A DNA stretch of 64,000 bases from Glaciecola sp. (GTDB lineage Bacteria; Pseudomonadota; Gammaproteobacteria; Enterobacterales; Alteromonadaceae), in assembly GCA_029246415.1 (NCBI GenBank), contig JAQWNF010000002.1, positions 1 to 64,000 of the forward strand, given 5' to 3'. Of the stretch, positions 8,456-17,452 are shown piece by piece. How positions within the stretch are numbered: position 1 is the first letter of the stretch; each line of letters opens with the position of its first letter. Both the position numbers and the translations under genes were made by a program. Under the pieces are notes generated by a model. The model saw only the letters and a list, made by a program, of their open reading frames with translations. It ran no database searches and was not told the DNA's origin.

Positions 8456-8980
8456 CTAAAGGCAGCCGAATTTTTGCGTAAAAATATGCCATTCAACATA
8501 GGGTAGTTTAAGCAGTATCTTTTCAAACAAATCGTTAACTTCCTTAAAAGGCAATGCTGTTTTGTTATCCCAAACAGGCAAAGACACACAACTCAATCCC
8601 AAACGATCCACCTCTACAACCAAGGCTTCAAGGCTTGCAGAGAGATTTTCTAATGTTAGTTCATCGTCCCAATGTTGTTTAACCACTGCATTGATAATGA
8701 AGTAAGGCCCCTGAGACGCCCCCTCGGTATTCTTAACCGACAAAATGTCTCCAATGTGCATAGAATGATTTGCACATGCCGCTTGATAAATTTGCTGGTT
8801 ATACGAAAAATTAGCATTTACTTCAGCGAGTAAGCCAAATCTGGCCTCTCCATCACAATTAGTAGGAATGACGAGCGCACAAGACTTTTTGTTTTGAAAT
8901 TCGCCAATTTGATAATGGATTTTGGCAGGTGAGTGCTCAGACTCTATCGACAATGGAAAGTTAAAAATATCTTGTTTCAT
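8456..8980 (-). CDS. Divergent DarG-like macro-domain protein
   Basis: The 174-residue protein is best matched by the macro domain of DarG-type DNA ADP-ribosylglycohydrolases. NQQIYQAACANHSMHIGDIL, YFIINAVVKQHWDDELTLEN and LEALVVEVDRLGLSCVSLP fall in the family order. Two hallmark regions are altered: the early glycine/lysine segment (GKGLALQFK in DarG) reads ARFGLLAEVNANF, and the glycine-rich loop (PPLGCGxGGLxW) reads PVWDNKTALPF. Catalysis is therefore doubtful, and ligand binding may remain. No DarT toxin is nearby. The start at 8980 is chosen for GGAG about 9 bp upstream. It lies 22 bp after cydC and 53 bp before hrpB and may be cotranscribed with both. Confidence 0.5.
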   Translation of the reverse strand: MKQDIFNFPLSIESEHSPAKIHYQIGEFQNKKSCALVIPTNCDGEARFGLLAEVNANFSYNQQIYQAACANHSMHIGDILSVKNTEGASQGPYFIINAVVKQHWDDELTLENLSASLEALVVEVDRLGLSCVSLPVWDNKTALPFKEVNDLFEKILLKLPYVEWHIFTQKFGCL

Positions 8981-9002
8981 GATAGTGCTCCATTTTTGCT
9001 GG

Positions 9003-10541
9003 TTAACTAACGTCATCTAAATTTAACGTTATATCTTGATCAACATTCATAGGAAACAAATGAGTGGCAACAACGACACAATGTTCAGCGGCGTAATCAC
9101 TAATTAATGCATATATACACATTTGATTTTGACTATCTAATCCTTCAAAAGGTTCATCAATTAATAATACATCTGGTTGACGCAATAAAGCTCGAGCAAG
9201 GGCAAAACGTTTTATTTCACCACCCGATAACTGCCGAGCATTTCCACCAATCCAACTACTTAATTGATCGGTCAAGTTTGTCAAACCGACCGCACATAAC
9301 ACCTGCTGTAATTGCTCATTGGTAAGGGTTACATCCCCCATTCTTAAGTTATCTTCGATACTTGTAAATAATATTGTAGGATGCTGCTGGACTAATTGCC
9401 AATTATCATGAAAGCCGAATCGAGGGTAACGATCATTTAATTGACATAGCGCATGTTTAGGATACATTCCTTGCATAATCTCTAATAAACTTGACTTACC
9501 CGAGCCTGAAGAGCCGGTGATCCAAAGAGGAACACCCTTTCTTATTTGGATGCCTGGATATGTTTTTTGTCTATATGGCAAGCTAACTTTAGACCAGCGA
9601 ATGGTTTGTATTCCATCCGCTAAGATTCCTGTGTCCTCAAACTTTCCATTGTCACTATCTGGCTTGAGTTGTACACCAGAGATATGTGTTAGGCGCTGTT
9701 GGCTTTGTTGAAAAGTTAATAACTCAGGTTGTGCTTGAAACCACACTAGCGCCCAATCTTGAGCGGCTAAAAACACAATAGAAGGAACGACCAATAAGGC
9801 ATTGCCCAACATATTATCGGGTATGTGTGTTAGCGTATAAACTAACCCTGCACTTGTTAACACCAATAAAAACACAATCCCACGCTGAACCTGCCCTTGT
9901 ACCTGAAAATAAACCTGCCAATATTGAACGGGATTAATCGTCGGTGTTTGAGCGTATAAATGCCATAAACTAGTGCTATTTAAGGTATGGTTGATATTAT
10001 CTCGCAGGGCGGTTTGAGCGCTAACCAATGCCCTAACCACGCTATATGATTGCCATAATAGCATCGCCCATACTAGCGCTAGAGTGACCGCGAATCCGCC
10101 CCAAATTAGCGCGTCATGCGGGGTTAATACAATAATAATAATCTGACATAAAATCAGCCCTATCACCACAGAAGCATGCTGAACTAACCAATTCACCCAC
10201 GCACCCGCTATGGATAACGTATCTTGTTCTAATTGGGTTTCGAGCTCTGCATTTCCGGTTAAAATGGTGTTTTTTAAGCGTGCAAACAATGCCGCTCGAG
10301 TTTGCCGTAGGCGCACAAATAAACGTTGATGTCCCCACCATAAGTGGCCATAACCAGAAGCAATACGGGTCAACGCTAACGCCCTAATAGCCACCGCAGG
10401 CAACATATAGTTGAACCCAACCGTTGCCGTTGCACAAGCAGCCAAAAACCAAGTTGCAAAAATAACCAATAGCAGGCCTGCGATCTGATGAATCACCCCA
10501 ATACCAAAACTAAACCAAGGCTTGGTTAAACGCTTTGTCAT
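9003..10541 (-). CDS. cydC: CydC, heterodimeric ABC exporter subunit
   Basis: A 512-residue half-transporter: six hydrophobic segments in residues 1-280, then an ABC ATPase domain. It has Walker A GSSGSGKSS, the signature LSGGEIKRFALARALLR and Walker B DVLLIDEPFEGLD. With CydD it forms the inner-membrane CydDC exporter, which is needed to assemble cytochrome bd and has been associated with thiol export and haem binding. The ATG overlaps the cydD stop by 4 bp, so translation is coupled. Order and orientation are cydA-cydB-cydX-cydD-cydC, matching its role in oxidase maturation. Confidence 0.93.
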   Translation of the reverse strand: MTKRLTKPWFSFGIGVIHQIAGLLLVIFATWFLAACATATVGFNYMLPAVAIRALALTRIASGYGHLWWGHQRLFVRLRQTRAALFARLKNTILTGNAELETQLEQDTLSIAGAWVNWLVQHASVVIGLILCQIIIIVLTPHDALIWGGFAVTLALVWAMLLWQSYSVVRALVSAQTALRDNINHTLNSTSLWHLYAQTPTINPVQYWQVYFQVQGQVQRGIVFLLVLTSAGLVYTLTHIPDNMLGNALLVVPSIVFLAAQDWALVWFQAQPELLTFQQSQQRLTHISGVQLKPDSDNGKFEDTGILADGIQTIRWSKVSLPYRQKTYPGIQIRKGVPLWITGSSGSGKSSLLEIMQGMYPKHALCQLNDRYPRFGFHDNWQLVQQHPTILFTSIEDNLRMGDVTLTNEQLQQVLCAVGLTNLTDQLSSWIGGNARQLSGGEIKRFALARALLRQPDVLLIDEPFEGLDSQNQMCIYALISDYAAEHCVVVATHLFPMNVDQDITLNLDDVS

Positions 10542-12094
10542 AGGATTAATTCTCCACTTTCAGAAACCCGCCACTGCTCAGTGAACCATGTCGGCGGTAA
10601 CCCTTTATGTGATACCCAGATGACATGTTTATGTGCAAACACGGTATGCATCAGCCCGCTTATCTCATTGTGTAGTTGTGCTGTTAAAAATGCCGTCGGC
10701 TCATCTAACAAGACAATATCTACATCCAACAACATAATGCGTGCCAATGCAATGCGCCGTGCCTCGCCTCCAGATAGTGGCGGATAGTCCCCCATTTCCG
10801 TCGCTAGCCCTTGTGGTTGTTGTAATAACCATTCTGCTAATCCGACTTGAGTCAGGACGTGAATAATCTCTGCAGTTGGGTATTCTCGATCAAGACAGAC
10901 ATTTTCACGAATTGATCCCGGTAAAATAACCGACTCTTGAGTGAGCATTGCCACTTTCAACTGCAAAGACGAAGGATCTCGTAACAGCAGCTCAAATATA
11001 CCTTGTAATAAACGCGTCTTGCCTGCTCCAGATGGACCCGTCAACGCGATCCAATGTGGCTTAGGAGGTGTGCTTGTGGAGCTAACGAGTTCATCTAATC
11101 GCGCAATGGCTTGGTTGGCCACCTCAGTTGGAGCATACGTTAAATCAACTTCTAGCGCAGCACTCGCTGCGATTGCCGCTTCTTTTTGATGATATAACTG
11201 GCCAAGACGTTTGAGTTCGGCAAACAACAGCGGAACCACTAACAAAATGAACATCCCATCGACAAACTGAATACTGATCCCAAAATCGATTTCACCCAAT
11301 AACGAAAAACCAATATAAACCGCGATAATTGCAATCGACAGGGTACTAAAAAAATCGAGCAATGAACTTGATACAAACGCTAGTGTCAGCACGTGCATCG
11401 TTTTAATATTATATGCTGTACTGGCTTGATCTAATATTTTGGCCTGCGCATCATGGTGCTTAAACTGAGCTAACAATTTACTATTTCGTAAGCGATCAGC
11501 AAACAATGTCCCCAGATCAGCCAACGCCTGGAAGTGAGCTTGATGGCGATGTGCCGTGCCTTTGCCAACCAATATCATAAACACAGGTAGTAGAGGAAGA
11601 GTAACGAGTAGCGCGATACCAATCAACCAATTAATCGCAGTAATAATTCCAATTACTAGTAATGGAATTAACGCTGAAAGCCATTTTTGCACGACAAAAT
11701 CAAAGAGGTAATTAGCTACCGTAGGGATATGCTGTAACCATATTTGCTGCCAAGCATACATACTTTGGCTGCGGATCTGATGCTGGCTCGCTTGGGCGAG
11801 ATCTTGACTGAGTTGTTGATGAATCGACTGTTGATAAGTCATCTTTAACTGAGTCCGTACCTGCGCCAATACAGCATAGGCGATGCACATACCAATACTG
11901 CTGACTAACAAGATTTTGAGAGTCTCAACACTCACAGGCTGACGCTGAATTAACAAGGCGGCAAAACTTTGAGCTAGCGCCCACAGCGCGCCTATTTTAC
12001 ATGCGATGTAAGCACATTGTAATAGCAAAACAATAAGCAAAGCGGGTCGTTGTTCCACGCTTTGCTTAACTAACCAGTCTTGAGACAACTTCAT
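10538..12094 (-). CDS. cydD: CydD, heterodimeric ABC exporter subunit
   Basis: A 518-residue half-transporter with an N-terminal six-helix domain and a C-terminal ATPase. Walker A is GPSGAGKTRLL, the signature LSGGEARRIALARIML and Walker B IVLLDEPTAF. It pairs with CydC to export reducing thiols to the periplasm during cytochrome bd assembly. It begins only 6 bp after the cydX stop codon and overlaps cydC by 4 bp, so the whole cyd set appears to be a single transcription unit read leftward from the promoter near 15000. Confidence 0.93.
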   Translation of the reverse strand: MKLSQDWLVKQSVEQRPALLIVLLLQCAYIACKIGALWALAQSFAALLIQRQPVSVETLKILLVSSIGMCIAYAVLAQVRTQLKMTYQQSIHQQLSQDLAQASQHQIRSQSMYAWQQIWLQHIPTVANYLFDFVVQKWLSALIPLLVIGIITAINWLIGIALLVTLPLLPVFMILVGKGTAHRHQAHFQALADLGTLFADRLRNSKLLAQFKHHDAQAKILDQASTAYNIKTMHVLTLAFVSSSLLDFFSTLSIAIIAVYIGFSLLGEIDFGISIQFVDGMFILLVVPLLFAELKRLGQLYHQKEAAIAASAALEVDLTYAPTEVANQAIARLDELVSSTSTPPKPHWIALTGPSGAGKTRLLQGIFELLLRDPSSLQLKVAMLTQESVILPGSIRENVCLDREYPTAEIIHVLTQVGLAEWLLQQPQGLATEMGDYPPLSGGEARRIALARIMLLDVDIVLLDEPTAFLTAQLHNEISGLMHTVFAHKHVIWVSHKGLPPTWFTEQWRVSESGELIL

Positions 12095-12100
12095 CAGGAG

Positions 12101-12202
12101 TTATTCTTTATCCATATTATCATTGGCTTCTAACCACATCGCATTAATAATACCAAATGAACATGCTAACAACACACCTAATATCCAAGCAAAATACCAC
12201 AT
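12101..12202 (-). CDS. cydX: CydX, cytochrome bd oxidase small subunit
   Basis: A 33-residue ORF starting with MWYFAWILGVLLACSFGIIN and ending LEANDNMDKE. The MWYFAWILG opening, the single transmembrane helix and the acidic tail are diagnostic of CydX/YbgT, the small subunit that stabilises the haem b595/d site of CydAB. AGGAGT stands about 6 bp before the ATG. It lies 8 bp downstream of cydB and 6 bp upstream of cydD, the expected position. It is short enough to be missed by automated callers. Confidence 0.93.
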   Translation of the reverse strand: MWYFAWILGVLLACSFGIINAMWLEANDNMDKE

Positions 12203-12210
12203 AATAACTC

Positions 12211-13347
12211 CTAATAAATTGTATGAGACTGATTGAGATCTTGAGTACTAATTCGACCTCGCATTACCCAAAAACCATATAATGTATAGCCCAATACAAT
12301 CGGGACAAAAATACACGCAACAACAAACATAGTCTGCAACGTTAGCTCACTGGAGCTGGCATCCCACAATGTAAGACTGGCATTAGGCATATTGGCACTG
12401 GGTAAAATAAATGGAAATAATGAAAATCCAGCAGTCAATATTACCCCAGTGATCTGACTTGCGCTGCCCACAAACGCTAGCCATGCGTTACCTTGACGAG
12501 AGGCAAACCAGCACAGTAGACCACCGGCAAAGGCGATAATTGGTGCGCTGATCATCCAAGGGTACAGACTATAATTGTTTAGCCAAGCGCCACTTTCTAT
12601 CACAACTGTTTTGTTAACAGGGTTAGACGTAGCACTACTATCAATGACAGAAGTAATCACCATACCATCAACACCCAATGCTAAATATACACCACTAATA
12701 GCAAATAACCCCATAGTTACCAAGGATAATTTTGCACTCACTGAACGCGCTTTGAGTTGTAAGTTATCTGTGGTTTTCATTTGTAACCACGCTGCACCAT
12801 GAGTCAAGATCATACCAACAGACACTAAACCACTGAGCAAAGCAAACGGTGTTAATAATCCAAAAAATGAGCCGTGATACGTTGAACGCAATGTCTCATC
12901 CACCGAATATGGTACACCTAAAAACAAGTTGCCAAACGCGACTCCAAAAATAAGCGCGGGAATAAAACCACCGGCAAACAATGCCCAGTCCCATGATTTT
13001 CTCCAAGTCGGATTGCTTAATTTTCCGCGGTAATCAAAGCCTAACGGTCTCATCCACAACGCAATTAAGGTTATCGCTAAGGCAAGGTAAAAACCGGAAA
13101 ATGCGGTGGCATATACCATTGGCCATGCAGCAAAAATAGCCCCTCCTGCAGTAATAAACCACACTTGATTACCATCCCAATGTGGCCCGATAGTGTTTAT
13201 CATGACACGTCGCTCAGCATCGTCTTTGCCGACTAAGGTTAATAATGCGCCCACCCCTAAATCAAAGCCATCAGTTACCGCAAATCCGATTAAAAGCACA
13301 CCGACTAACACCCACCATACGAGGCGTAAAAATTCATAATCAATCAT
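12211..13347 (-). CDS. cydB: Cytochrome bd ubiquinol oxidase subunit II (CydB)
   Basis: A 378-residue polytopic membrane protein, the usual length for CydB. The N-terminal LRLVWWVLVGVLLIGFAVTD and GFDLGVGALL and the conserved GPHWDGNQVWFITAGGAIFA are clear family blocks. Together with CydA it forms the high-oxygen-affinity quinol oxidase, which reduces O2 to water while generating a proton gradient. Its ATG overlaps the cydA stop by one base (TAATG), with GGAG a few bases before it, so the two subunits are translationally coupled. Confidence 0.95.
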   Translation of the reverse strand: MIDYEFLRLVWWVLVGVLLIGFAVTDGFDLGVGALLTLVGKDDAERRVMINTIGPHWDGNQVWFITAGGAIFAAWPMVYATAFSGFYLALAITLIALWMRPLGFDYRGKLSNPTWRKSWDWALFAGGFIPALIFGVAFGNLFLGVPYSVDETLRSTYHGSFFGLLTPFALLSGLVSVGMILTHGAAWLQMKTTDNLQLKARSVSAKLSLVTMGLFAISGVYLALGVDGMVITSVIDSSATSNPVNKTVVIESGAWLNNYSLYPWMISAPIIAFAGGLLCWFASRQGNAWLAFVGSASQITGVILTAGFSLFPFILPSANMPNASLTLWDASSSELTLQTMFVVACIFVPIVLGYTLYGFWVMRGRISTQDLNQSHTIY

Positions 13348-14939
13348 TATTTAACTCCTTGAGGATCTAATGTAGGTGTCAACACGGGGGCTAACATTGC
13401 GGCTTCTTCGGCTTGTTGCTTGGCATAAGCTGAAGGACCCATTCGTGCAAATTTTTGCATGAGATAAAACGCGATAATAAACATCACTAAATAAAATGTT
13501 GAATAGCCAACTAATGTAAACACAACATCACCCACAGATAAATTCGATACTGATGCATGAACCGGCAAGATCTCAGCAATAGACCAAGGTTGACGCCCAA
13601 ACTCAGCCACGAACCAACCCGCTTCTGAAGCGACCCAAGGCAGAGGTAATGCAAACAGAGCCGTTTTTAATAACCAACGAGGTTTAGGCGTTTGCTGTTT
13701 GGCACTGTAATAAAATGCTAAACCGAAAATCACGAGCATAGCAAACCCAGCTCCGACCATGATTCGGAAACTCCAAAACAGTGGTGCAACAGGCGGGATA
13801 CTATAATCCACAGCTTGTTCTATATTTTCGGGTGATATGTTTTGTAACTTATCGGTAAATGGCTCCAATAACATGCCATACCCTAAGTATTCTTTGGTTT
13901 GCTCAAAGATCGCTTGCTCAGCTTCCGTGGCCGTACCGCTACGGATCTCATCTAGCAAGACATACGCTTTCGCGCCTTCGATGATTTTTTCGCGGTGAGT
14001 GTCGCGGATCTGATCGAGTCCTTTTACTTCTTCGTCCAAAGAACGAGTTGCAATCAAGCCTAACATCCACGGAATTTTCACCGCATAATCTACATGTTGT
14101 GTCTCGTCATTGGGTAACCCTACTAACGTAAAAGGAGCTGGTGCAGGTAATGTCTGATATTCGGCTTCAATTGCAGCGAGTTTCACTTTTTGTACGTCAC
14201 CCATTTCATAGCCGCTTTCATCGCCTAATACGATAACGGATAAGGTGGCAGCTAAACCAAAGCTGGCAGCAATGGCAAACGAGCGTTTGGCAAATGCCAC
14301 GTCAATATTTTTGAGTAAGTAATAACTCGAAATCGCCAATACAAACATCGCTCCTGTCACATAACCTGCGGAAACAGTATGGACAAATTTGACTTGCGCA
14401 ACAGGGTTCATCACCACTTCCGCAAAACTAGTCATTTCCATACGCATGGATTCGTAGTTAAACTGTGAACCGACTGGATTTTGCATCCAACCGTTTGCAA
14501 TCAAAATCCACAATGCAGAAAAATTAGATCCGATGGCCACTAACCATGTCGCCATTAAATGTTTTACTTTAGACATCCGATCCCAACCAAAGAAAAACAA
14601 TCCGACAAAGGTAGACTCAAGGAAAAATGCCATTAAACCTTCAATAGCCAAAGGCGCACCAAAAATATCACCCACGTAATGTGAATAATAAGACCAGTTC
14701 ATGCCAAATTGAAACTCCATGGTTAACCCAGTGGCGACACCGATAGCAAAGTTTATCCCAAACAACTTACCCCAAAACTTGGTCATTTGTTTGTAGACTT
14801 CTTTGCCTGTCATCACATATACCGATTCCATTATCGCGAGCATAAAGCTCAACCCTAACGTCAAAGGTACAAAAATAAAATGGAACATTGCAGTCATTGC
14901 AAACTGCCAACGCGATAGCTCTATCAGGGTTTCATTCAT
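13347..14939 (-). CDS. cydA: Cytochrome bd ubiquinol oxidase subunit I (CydA)
   Basis: A 530-residue membrane protein carrying the haems b558, b595 and d. Visible landmarks are the N-terminal LSRWQFAMTAMFHFIFVPLT with the haem-ligand histidine, the quinol-binding Q-loop between roughly residues 250 and 380, and the block EAGWFVAEFGRQPW (consensus GWxxxExGRQPW). It is the first gene of the cyd operon. Its leader contains a sigma-54-type promoter 60 bp upstream of the ATG and further regulatory sites toward the divergent activator gene. That points to expression under a specific signal, probably low oxygen or redox stress. Confidence 0.95.
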   Translation of the reverse strand: MNETLIELSRWQFAMTAMFHFIFVPLTLGLSFMLAIMESVYVMTGKEVYKQMTKFWGKLFGINFAIGVATGLTMEFQFGMNWSYYSHYVGDIFGAPLAIEGLMAFFLESTFVGLFFFGWDRMSKVKHLMATWLVAIGSNFSALWILIANGWMQNPVGSQFNYESMRMEMTSFAEVVMNPVAQVKFVHTVSAGYVTGAMFVLAISSYYLLKNIDVAFAKRSFAIAASFGLAATLSVIVLGDESGYEMGDVQKVKLAAIEAEYQTLPAPAPFTLVGLPNDETQHVDYAVKIPWMLGLIATRSLDEEVKGLDQIRDTHREKIIEGAKAYVLLDEIRSGTATEAEQAIFEQTKEYLGYGMLLEPFTDKLQNISPENIEQAVDYSIPPVAPLFWSFRIMVGAGFAMLVIFGLAFYYSAKQQTPKPRWLLKTALFALPLPWVASEAGWFVAEFGRQPWSIAEILPVHASVSNLSVGDVVFTLVGYSTFYLVMFIIAFYLMQKFARMGPSAYAKQQAEEAAMLAPVLTPTLDPQGVK

Positions 14940-14998
14940 GGGATACTCTCTTGCTTGTGACTAAATTATAAAATTTGGTTCGCTATTGTTAGTTTAAC

Positions 14999-15014
14999 TG
15001 CAACCTTTATGCCA
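14999..15014 (-). promoter_or_regulatory. Sigma-54 (-24/-12) promoter of the cyd operon
   Basis: The minus strand reads TGGCATAAAGGTTGCA, matching the sigma-54 consensus TGGCAC-N5-TTGC with the essential GG-N10-GC spacing intact. The only deviation is T for C after TGGCA. The -12 element lies about 60 bp before the cydA start codon. The gene diverging on the other side encodes a sigma-54 activator, which makes use of this promoter likely. This is inference from sequence only. Confidence 0.75.
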
Positions 15015-15036
15015 TCAAGCTAAACCCCTGTGTTTG

Positions 15037-15050
15037 TTGACCTGTATCAA
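15037..15050. promoter_or_regulatory. FNR-like box in the cydA/regulator gap
   Basis: TTGACCTGTATCAA agrees with the FNR consensus TTGAT-N4-ATCAA at 9 of the 10 defined bases. It lies 23 bp upstream of the -24 element of the cyd sigma-54 promoter. Oxygen-dependent FNR control of cyd genes is known in enteric bacteria; here it is an inference. Confidence 0.5.
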
Positions 15051-15089
15051 TTTAATCTTGTCTTTTAATTCATTTGGCGAAGCCTTTTA

Positions 15090-15124
15090 TGTCATTCCTG
15101 ACAAACTTCTTGCCATAAATGACA
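15090..15124. promoter_or_regulatory. Paired enhancer (UAS) for the sigma-54 activator
   Basis: Two related inverted repeats, TGTCATTCCTGACA (15090-15103) and TGCCATAAATGACA (15111-15124), share the form TGYCA-N4-TGACA. Their centres are exactly 21 bp apart, two helical turns, so bound dimers would face the same side. They lie about 75-110 bp upstream of the -24 element, a typical enhancer distance, and 45 bp before the activator's own start codon, allowing autoregulation. Apart from these sites and the FNR-like box, the 229-bp gap shows nothing else I can name. Confidence 0.65.
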
Positions 15125-15168
15125 GGTGGAGTATGCTATGAGTATTATTTTCTTAGGTATGTCCCAAT

Positions 15169-16482
15169 ATGAATATTCCATTAGTTCAATCAATGATCAA
15201 AGCCATTGATAAACCAGCTATTTTTATTGATTTAAACTATTCGATACTCGCTGTTAATCAAGCGTATAGAGACACCTACAGTCAAGTAGTACAAACCGGT
15301 AAAAGTAAATGCTATGAAGTATCACATGGGCAATCAGTACCTTGCGATCAAGCCGGCGAGGAATGCCCTTTACAACAATGTAAAACAACCGGCAAGGTCA
15401 GCTCAGTCGTTCATATACATCAACTGCCCAAAGGGAAAAGTTATTGTGATATCGTGATGCGTCCCGTTGTTGATGATGACGGTATGACGATTGGGTATAT
15501 TGAAATACTCGATAAAGTAGAATTTGCCAGTCATCAAGCATCGCCTAATGTCGATCCGAATACCATGATCGGACACTCTCCTGCTTTTAAGCAGCTGATT
15601 AATCAAATCAATCGCGTCGCACCGACTCAAGCCAATACCTTATTACTTGGCGAAACAGGTACGGGTAAAGAGCTAGTGGCACAAGCTATTCATCAATACA
15701 GTCAAACCAAAGATAAACCTATGGTGATAATCGAGTGCACGGGGATCACGGATAACTTATTTGAATCAGAGTTATTTGGACATGAAAAAGGGGCGTTTAC
15801 TGGCGCGACGAGTGCAAAGAAAGGGCTGGTTGATTTGGCTGATGGCGGTACCTTGTTCTTTGACGAGATTGGTGATGTGCCTTTGAATATTCAAGTTAAA
15901 TTATTACGCTTAATTGAAACCGGTACCTATCGTAGTGTCGGGGGGGTAAAACAAAAACACGCTAAATTTAGACTTATCTGCGCTACTCACAAACAGCTTC
16001 CTGAAATGGTTCAGGCGCAAACATTTAGAGCTGATTTATATTACCGTATCGCAACTTTCCCAATCCAGTTACCTCAACTACAATCGCGGGCAGAAGATAT
16101 CCCTGAGCTAGCGAGATTGTTTTTGCAACAGATCGGCTTTAAACATAAATCATTTACCACAGCAGCAATGGCACAGTTAATCCAGTATTCCTTTCCAGGG
16201 AATATCCGTGAGTTAAAAAACATGGTGGAATACGCAGCGATCATGAGCCATGACCTGCTTATTGACACTGAACATTTGCCTTTATCGATGAAAAGTACTG
16301 GAGCGGATCTTGATAATACTGAACAACCAGTGATCCCTTTAGCCCAATTAGAGCCTAATTATTTGGCAAACGTCATCGCGCAATATCCTGGTAATATGAA
16401 GCAGCTCGCCCATGATCTGCAGATCAGTGAACGAACGCTATATCGAAAATGCAGTCAATATGAACTCAAATTAGAAAACTAA
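15169..16482 (+). CDS. Sigma-54-dependent activator with cysteine-rich PAS domain
   Basis: A 437-residue enhancer-binding protein. Residues 1-120 form a PAS-like sensor with a cysteine/histidine cluster: C48, H53, C59, C66 and C71, in [13 protein letters not shown] and ECPLQQC. It could hold a metal or Fe-S centre or act as a thiol switch. The AAA+ domain follows, with Walker A GETGTGKE (161-168), the sigma-54 contact loop GAFTGA (208-213) and Walker B TLFFDEIG. The C-terminal Fis-type helix-turn-helix includes [18 protein letters not shown]. There is no receiver domain, so it is probably controlled by direct sensing. Its position and the sites in the gap identify the cyd operon as the likely target. 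Confidence 0.88.
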   Translation: MNIPLVQSMIKAIDKPAIFIDLNYSILAVNQAYRDTYSQVVQTGKSKCYEVSHGQSVPCDQAGEECPLQQCKTTGKVSSVVHIHQLPKGKSYCDIVMRPVVDDDGMTIGYIEILDKVEFASHQASPNVDPNTMIGHSPAFKQLINQINRVAPTQANTLLLGETGTGKELVAQAIHQYSQTKDKPMVIIECTGITDNLFESELFGHEKGAFTGATSAKKGLVDLADGGTLFFDEIGDVPLNIQVKLLRLIETGTYRSVGGVKQKHAKFRLICATHKQLPEMVQAQTFRADLYYRIATFPIQLPQLQSRAEDIPELARLFLQQIGFKHKSFTTAAMAQLIQYSFPGNIRELKNMVEYAAIMSHDLLIDTEHLPLSMKSTGADLDNTEQPVIPLAQLEPNYLANVIAQYPGNMKQLAHDLQISERTLYRKCSQYELKLEN

Positions 16483-16485
16483 AAA

Positions 16486-16764
16486 CTATCCGTAATAACA
16501 CAAATACGCACATGGTTGTGCAATTTTGACATTAAACTCTACATTAGCAACCACATTAAACTCTGCCCCTTGAGCGATAGTCTGCCATGCATCAGAACCG
16601 GGTAACTGTACCGTCATTTTTCCGTGTACAACCACCATGCGCTCAGCTTGTGATGTACCAAACGTATATTCACCTGGAGCCATTACACCAGAACTGACCG
16701 GACCTTGCTCTGACTCAAAGCCAATAGACACAACATTGTTGTCAAAATAATGATTAATTTCCAT
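16486..16764 (-). CDS. ppnP: Pyrimidine/purine nucleoside phosphorylase PpnP (YaiE)
   Basis: A 92-residue single cupin domain matching the PpnP/YaiE (formerly DUF1255) family across its length: NVVSIGFESEQGPVSSGVMA, PGEYTFGTSQAERMVVVHG and the end FNVKIAQPCAYLCYY. The E. coli protein phosphorolyses several ribonucleosides to the free base and ribose 1-phosphate. It ends 3 bp from the stop of the sigma-54 activator on the opposite strand and has its own upstream gap of 55 bp, so it is a single gene. Confidence 0.9.
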   Translation of the reverse strand: MEINHYFDNNVVSIGFESEQGPVSSGVMAPGEYTFGTSQAERMVVVHGKMTVQLPGSDAWQTIAQGAEFNVVANVEFNVKIAQPCAYLCYYG

Positions 16765-16819
16765 GGGATTTCCTTAATAAATAAAAATGAATTGAAAAAA
16801 TTGAGAATACATCACGTAG

Positions 16820-17404
16820 TTATTCAATTAAACGTGATTGAATTTGTTGCATAAATAGCGACTTAGCGGATTCTGGTAACGCTATATTTAATATGGAGTG
16901 CGAACTATATGCACACTCTTCTACGAGTCCATGATACTGCTCCACACAATGCCGAATATACTGTTCGTCTTTGAATGCTACAGCAACGCTAATATGGGAG
17001 AGTGGAATATAAGGTGTTGTCGCCAAGTTTTCAAGCACTAAGCCCGTCGCTTTACTATAAGCGCGCACTAATCCACCCGCGCCGAGTTTAACACCACCAA
17101 AATACCGGCTGATCACCACCATGACGTTACCTATTTCACCATGTTGTAATACGTTTAACATGGGCTTGCCAGCGGTACCACTTGGCTCACCATCATCATT
17201 GCACGCTAAGGTGATTGGTTGGCGCGGATCACCAATCAAATATGCCCAACAATGGTGACGAGCATCAGGGTAGATAGCTTGTTGCTGTGCCAAAACTTGC
17301 ATGGCTTGTTCACGGGAGTTCGCTGTATCTGCGAAAGCGTGAAATAAACTCTTTTTTTCTTCGTAGGTATGAGCATGGCCTGAACTAGGGAAATGGTAGG
17401 TCAT
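16820..17404 (-). CDS. yigZ: YigZ / IMPACT family protein
   Basis: A 194-residue protein with the UPF0029/IMPACT N-terminal domain (EEKKSLFHAFADTANSREQA and a central NDDGEPSGTAGKPML). The block VMVVISRYFGGVKLGAGGLV is the family signature. The C-terminal 65 residues form the DUF1949 ferredoxin-like domain. Bacterial members are linked by structure to nucleic acid or ribosome binding, with no settled reaction. It is divergent from the DTW-domain gene, and the two 5' regions nearly touch. Confidence 0.9.
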   Translation of the reverse strand: MTYHFPSSGHAHTYEEKKSLFHAFADTANSREQAMQVLAQQQAIYPDARHHCWAYLIGDPRQPITLACNDDGEPSGTAGKPMLNVLQHGEIGNVMVVISRYFGGVKLGAGGLVRAYSKATGLVLENLATTPYIPLSHISVAVAFKDEQYIRHCVEQYHGLVEECAYSSHSILNIALPESAKSLFMQQIQSRLIE

Positions 17405-17452
17405 GTTAGATTCACTTATTGGTTTAGCTTGATTCCTGTTATCCTAGTATAT

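Noticed and set aside
8402-8492. Extended HrpB start at 8492
   Set aside because: The extension has no similarity to HrpB and overlaps the macro-domain gene; the ATG at 8402 fits the family start.
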